DNA of 6,813 nucleotides, from NCBI GenBank assembly GCA_945871455.1, contig CAMBXJ010000236.1, positions 1 through 6,813 of the forward strand, given 5' to 3'. The DNA comes from Asaia bogorensis. GTDB lineage: Bacteria > Pseudomonadota > Alphaproteobacteria > Acetobacterales > Acetobacteraceae. The position numbers were made by a program, and so were the translations under genes. The notes under the pieces are model-generated. The model did no database searches, was not told where the DNA came from, and saw nothing but the letters and a program-made list of their open reading frames with translations. Below, piece by piece: positions 6,453 to 6,813 of this stretch (position 1 is its first letter; every line of letters starts with the position of its first letter).

Positions 6453-6457
6453 TTGGC

Positions 6458-6813
6458 ATGAAGGGCCTGTTCATGGATGCCGTCGACGATCTGGCATCGG
6501 TCTTCCATCGGATGAAGCGACCCGGGGATCCCCCTGTTGCCGTCAACGAGCAGGGCGACATCGCCGCTGACGAACTGCCGGGTCTGCTGGCCGGCTACGA
6601 TTTCGTGCTGAACGACCATACCCAGATGCCGACCGGGGCAATGCGGGCCTGCAAGGACCTGAAACACATCATCTTCCTGGGCACCGGTGCGCGCAGCTAC
6701 ATGAACCCGGAGGAACTCGCCGAACTCGGCATTACCGTCCACATCATCAAGGGGTACGGCGATGTTGCGGTGGCGGAACACAGCATCGCCCTGATGTGGG
6801 CCGCAACGCGCGG
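6458..6813 (+). CDS. D-isomer-specific 2-hydroxyacid dehydrogenase (NAD-dependent), N-terminal part
   Basis: The first 118 residues are present and the gene runs off the right edge with no stop. The sequence starts MKGLFMDAVDDLASVF and follows the N-terminal substrate-binding domain of the SerA/formate dehydrogenase-like superfamily. DFVLNDHTQMP (48-58) is the loop where a candidate ligand is first met. LKHIIFLGTGARSYMNPEEL (68-87) matches the family's LK.I...G.G.D.ID/N block. GYGDVAVAEHSIALMWAATR (99-118) matches the conserved GY...AVAEH..AL helix leading into the NAD-binding domain. The Rossmann GxGxxG motif and the Arg/Glu/His catalytic residues lie beyond the window. These cytoplasmic enzymes interconvert 2-hydroxy acids and 2-keto acids with NAD(P)H; phosphoglycerate dehydrogenase, glyoxylate reductase and others share the fold, so the substrate is open. 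The start is supported by GGGGGAG 5 nt upstream. The gene appears to be the first of its transcript, divergent from the PBP and after a palindrome-rich leader. Confidence 0.9.
   Translation, partial: MKGLFMDAVDDLASVFHRMKRPGDPPVAVNEQGDIAADELPGLLAGYDFVLNDHTQMPTGAMRACKDLKHIIFLGTGARSYMNPEELAELGITVHIIKGYGDVAVAEHSIALMWAATR

Larger units (their letters stand above)
6072..6457. other. Divergent intergenic region between PBP and dehydrogenase genes
   Basis: These 386 bases must hold the promoters of both flanking divergent genes, but I cannot name a convincing -35/-10 pair on either strand. The left part (6072-6130) holds the G7 tract and a purine-rich site for the - strand gene. At 6189-6238 TGGTAA and TTACCA form a loose 6-bp inverted repeat with a 38-nt gap. 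From 6297 onward inverted repeats are crowded (separate entries). A 62-codon open frame on the - strand (6290-6102) is in the PBP frame, but its codon use is mixed and it lacks recognisable homology, so I do not call it a gene. Confidence 0.6.

Noticed and set aside
6233..6781. 182-codon open frame on the - strand overlapping the dehydrogenase start
   Set aside because: The + strand from 6458 encodes a recognisable 2-hydroxyacid dehydrogenase with a good ribosome binding site; this frame shows no known fold.

Overview
The window is high-GC bacterial DNA with tightly packed genes and strong G/C preference at third codon positions. The gene families and codon use suggest an alphaproteobacterium, perhaps Rhodospirillales/Acetobacteraceae. 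That placement rests on general resemblance only, because the window has no rRNA or other phylogenetic marker.

Positions 1-4039 (+ strand) hold the end of a translationally coupled operon. It contains the C-terminal third of a class III (omega-type) PLP aminotransferase, a complete HyuA-type hydantoinase/oxoprolinase subunit (673 aa) and a complete HyuB-type subunit (540 aa). The junctions are a TGATG overlap and an ATGA overlap, so the three proteins are very probably made together. HyuA/HyuB enzymes use ATP to activate the amide of a cyclic substrate (hydantoin, 5-oxoproline, lactam). An omega-transaminase could remove the terminal amine that ring opening releases. The combination resembles the caprolactamase plus 6-aminohexanoate transaminase pair known from caprolactam degradation, but the real substrate cannot be read from the sequence.

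Positions 4040-4241 form a short convergent intergenic region with three small inverted repeats and no classical T-tract terminator. Positions 4242-6071 (- strand) encode a compact bifunctional class A penicillin-binding protein (GT51 transglycosylase plus transpeptidase, 609 aa) with all catalytic motifs intact. Its 5' end is odd. The only convincing Shine-Dalgarno/ATG pair lies 34 nt upstream in another frame, and a run of seven C (mRNA sense) separates the two frames.

Positions 6072-6457 form a 386-bp divergent intergenic region. Its right half is dense in inverted repeats, including a 12-bp palindrome repeated in tandem with a 15-bp period. From 6458 (+) to the window edge runs the N-terminal part of a D-isomer-specific 2-hydroxyacid dehydrogenase-like protein, preceded by a clear ribosome binding site. 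I see no tRNA, rRNA, CRISPR array, insertion sequence or phage gene. Most of the window is ordinary core and catabolic content. The points most worth checking are the PBP start, the palindrome cluster and the possible lactam-degrading operon.
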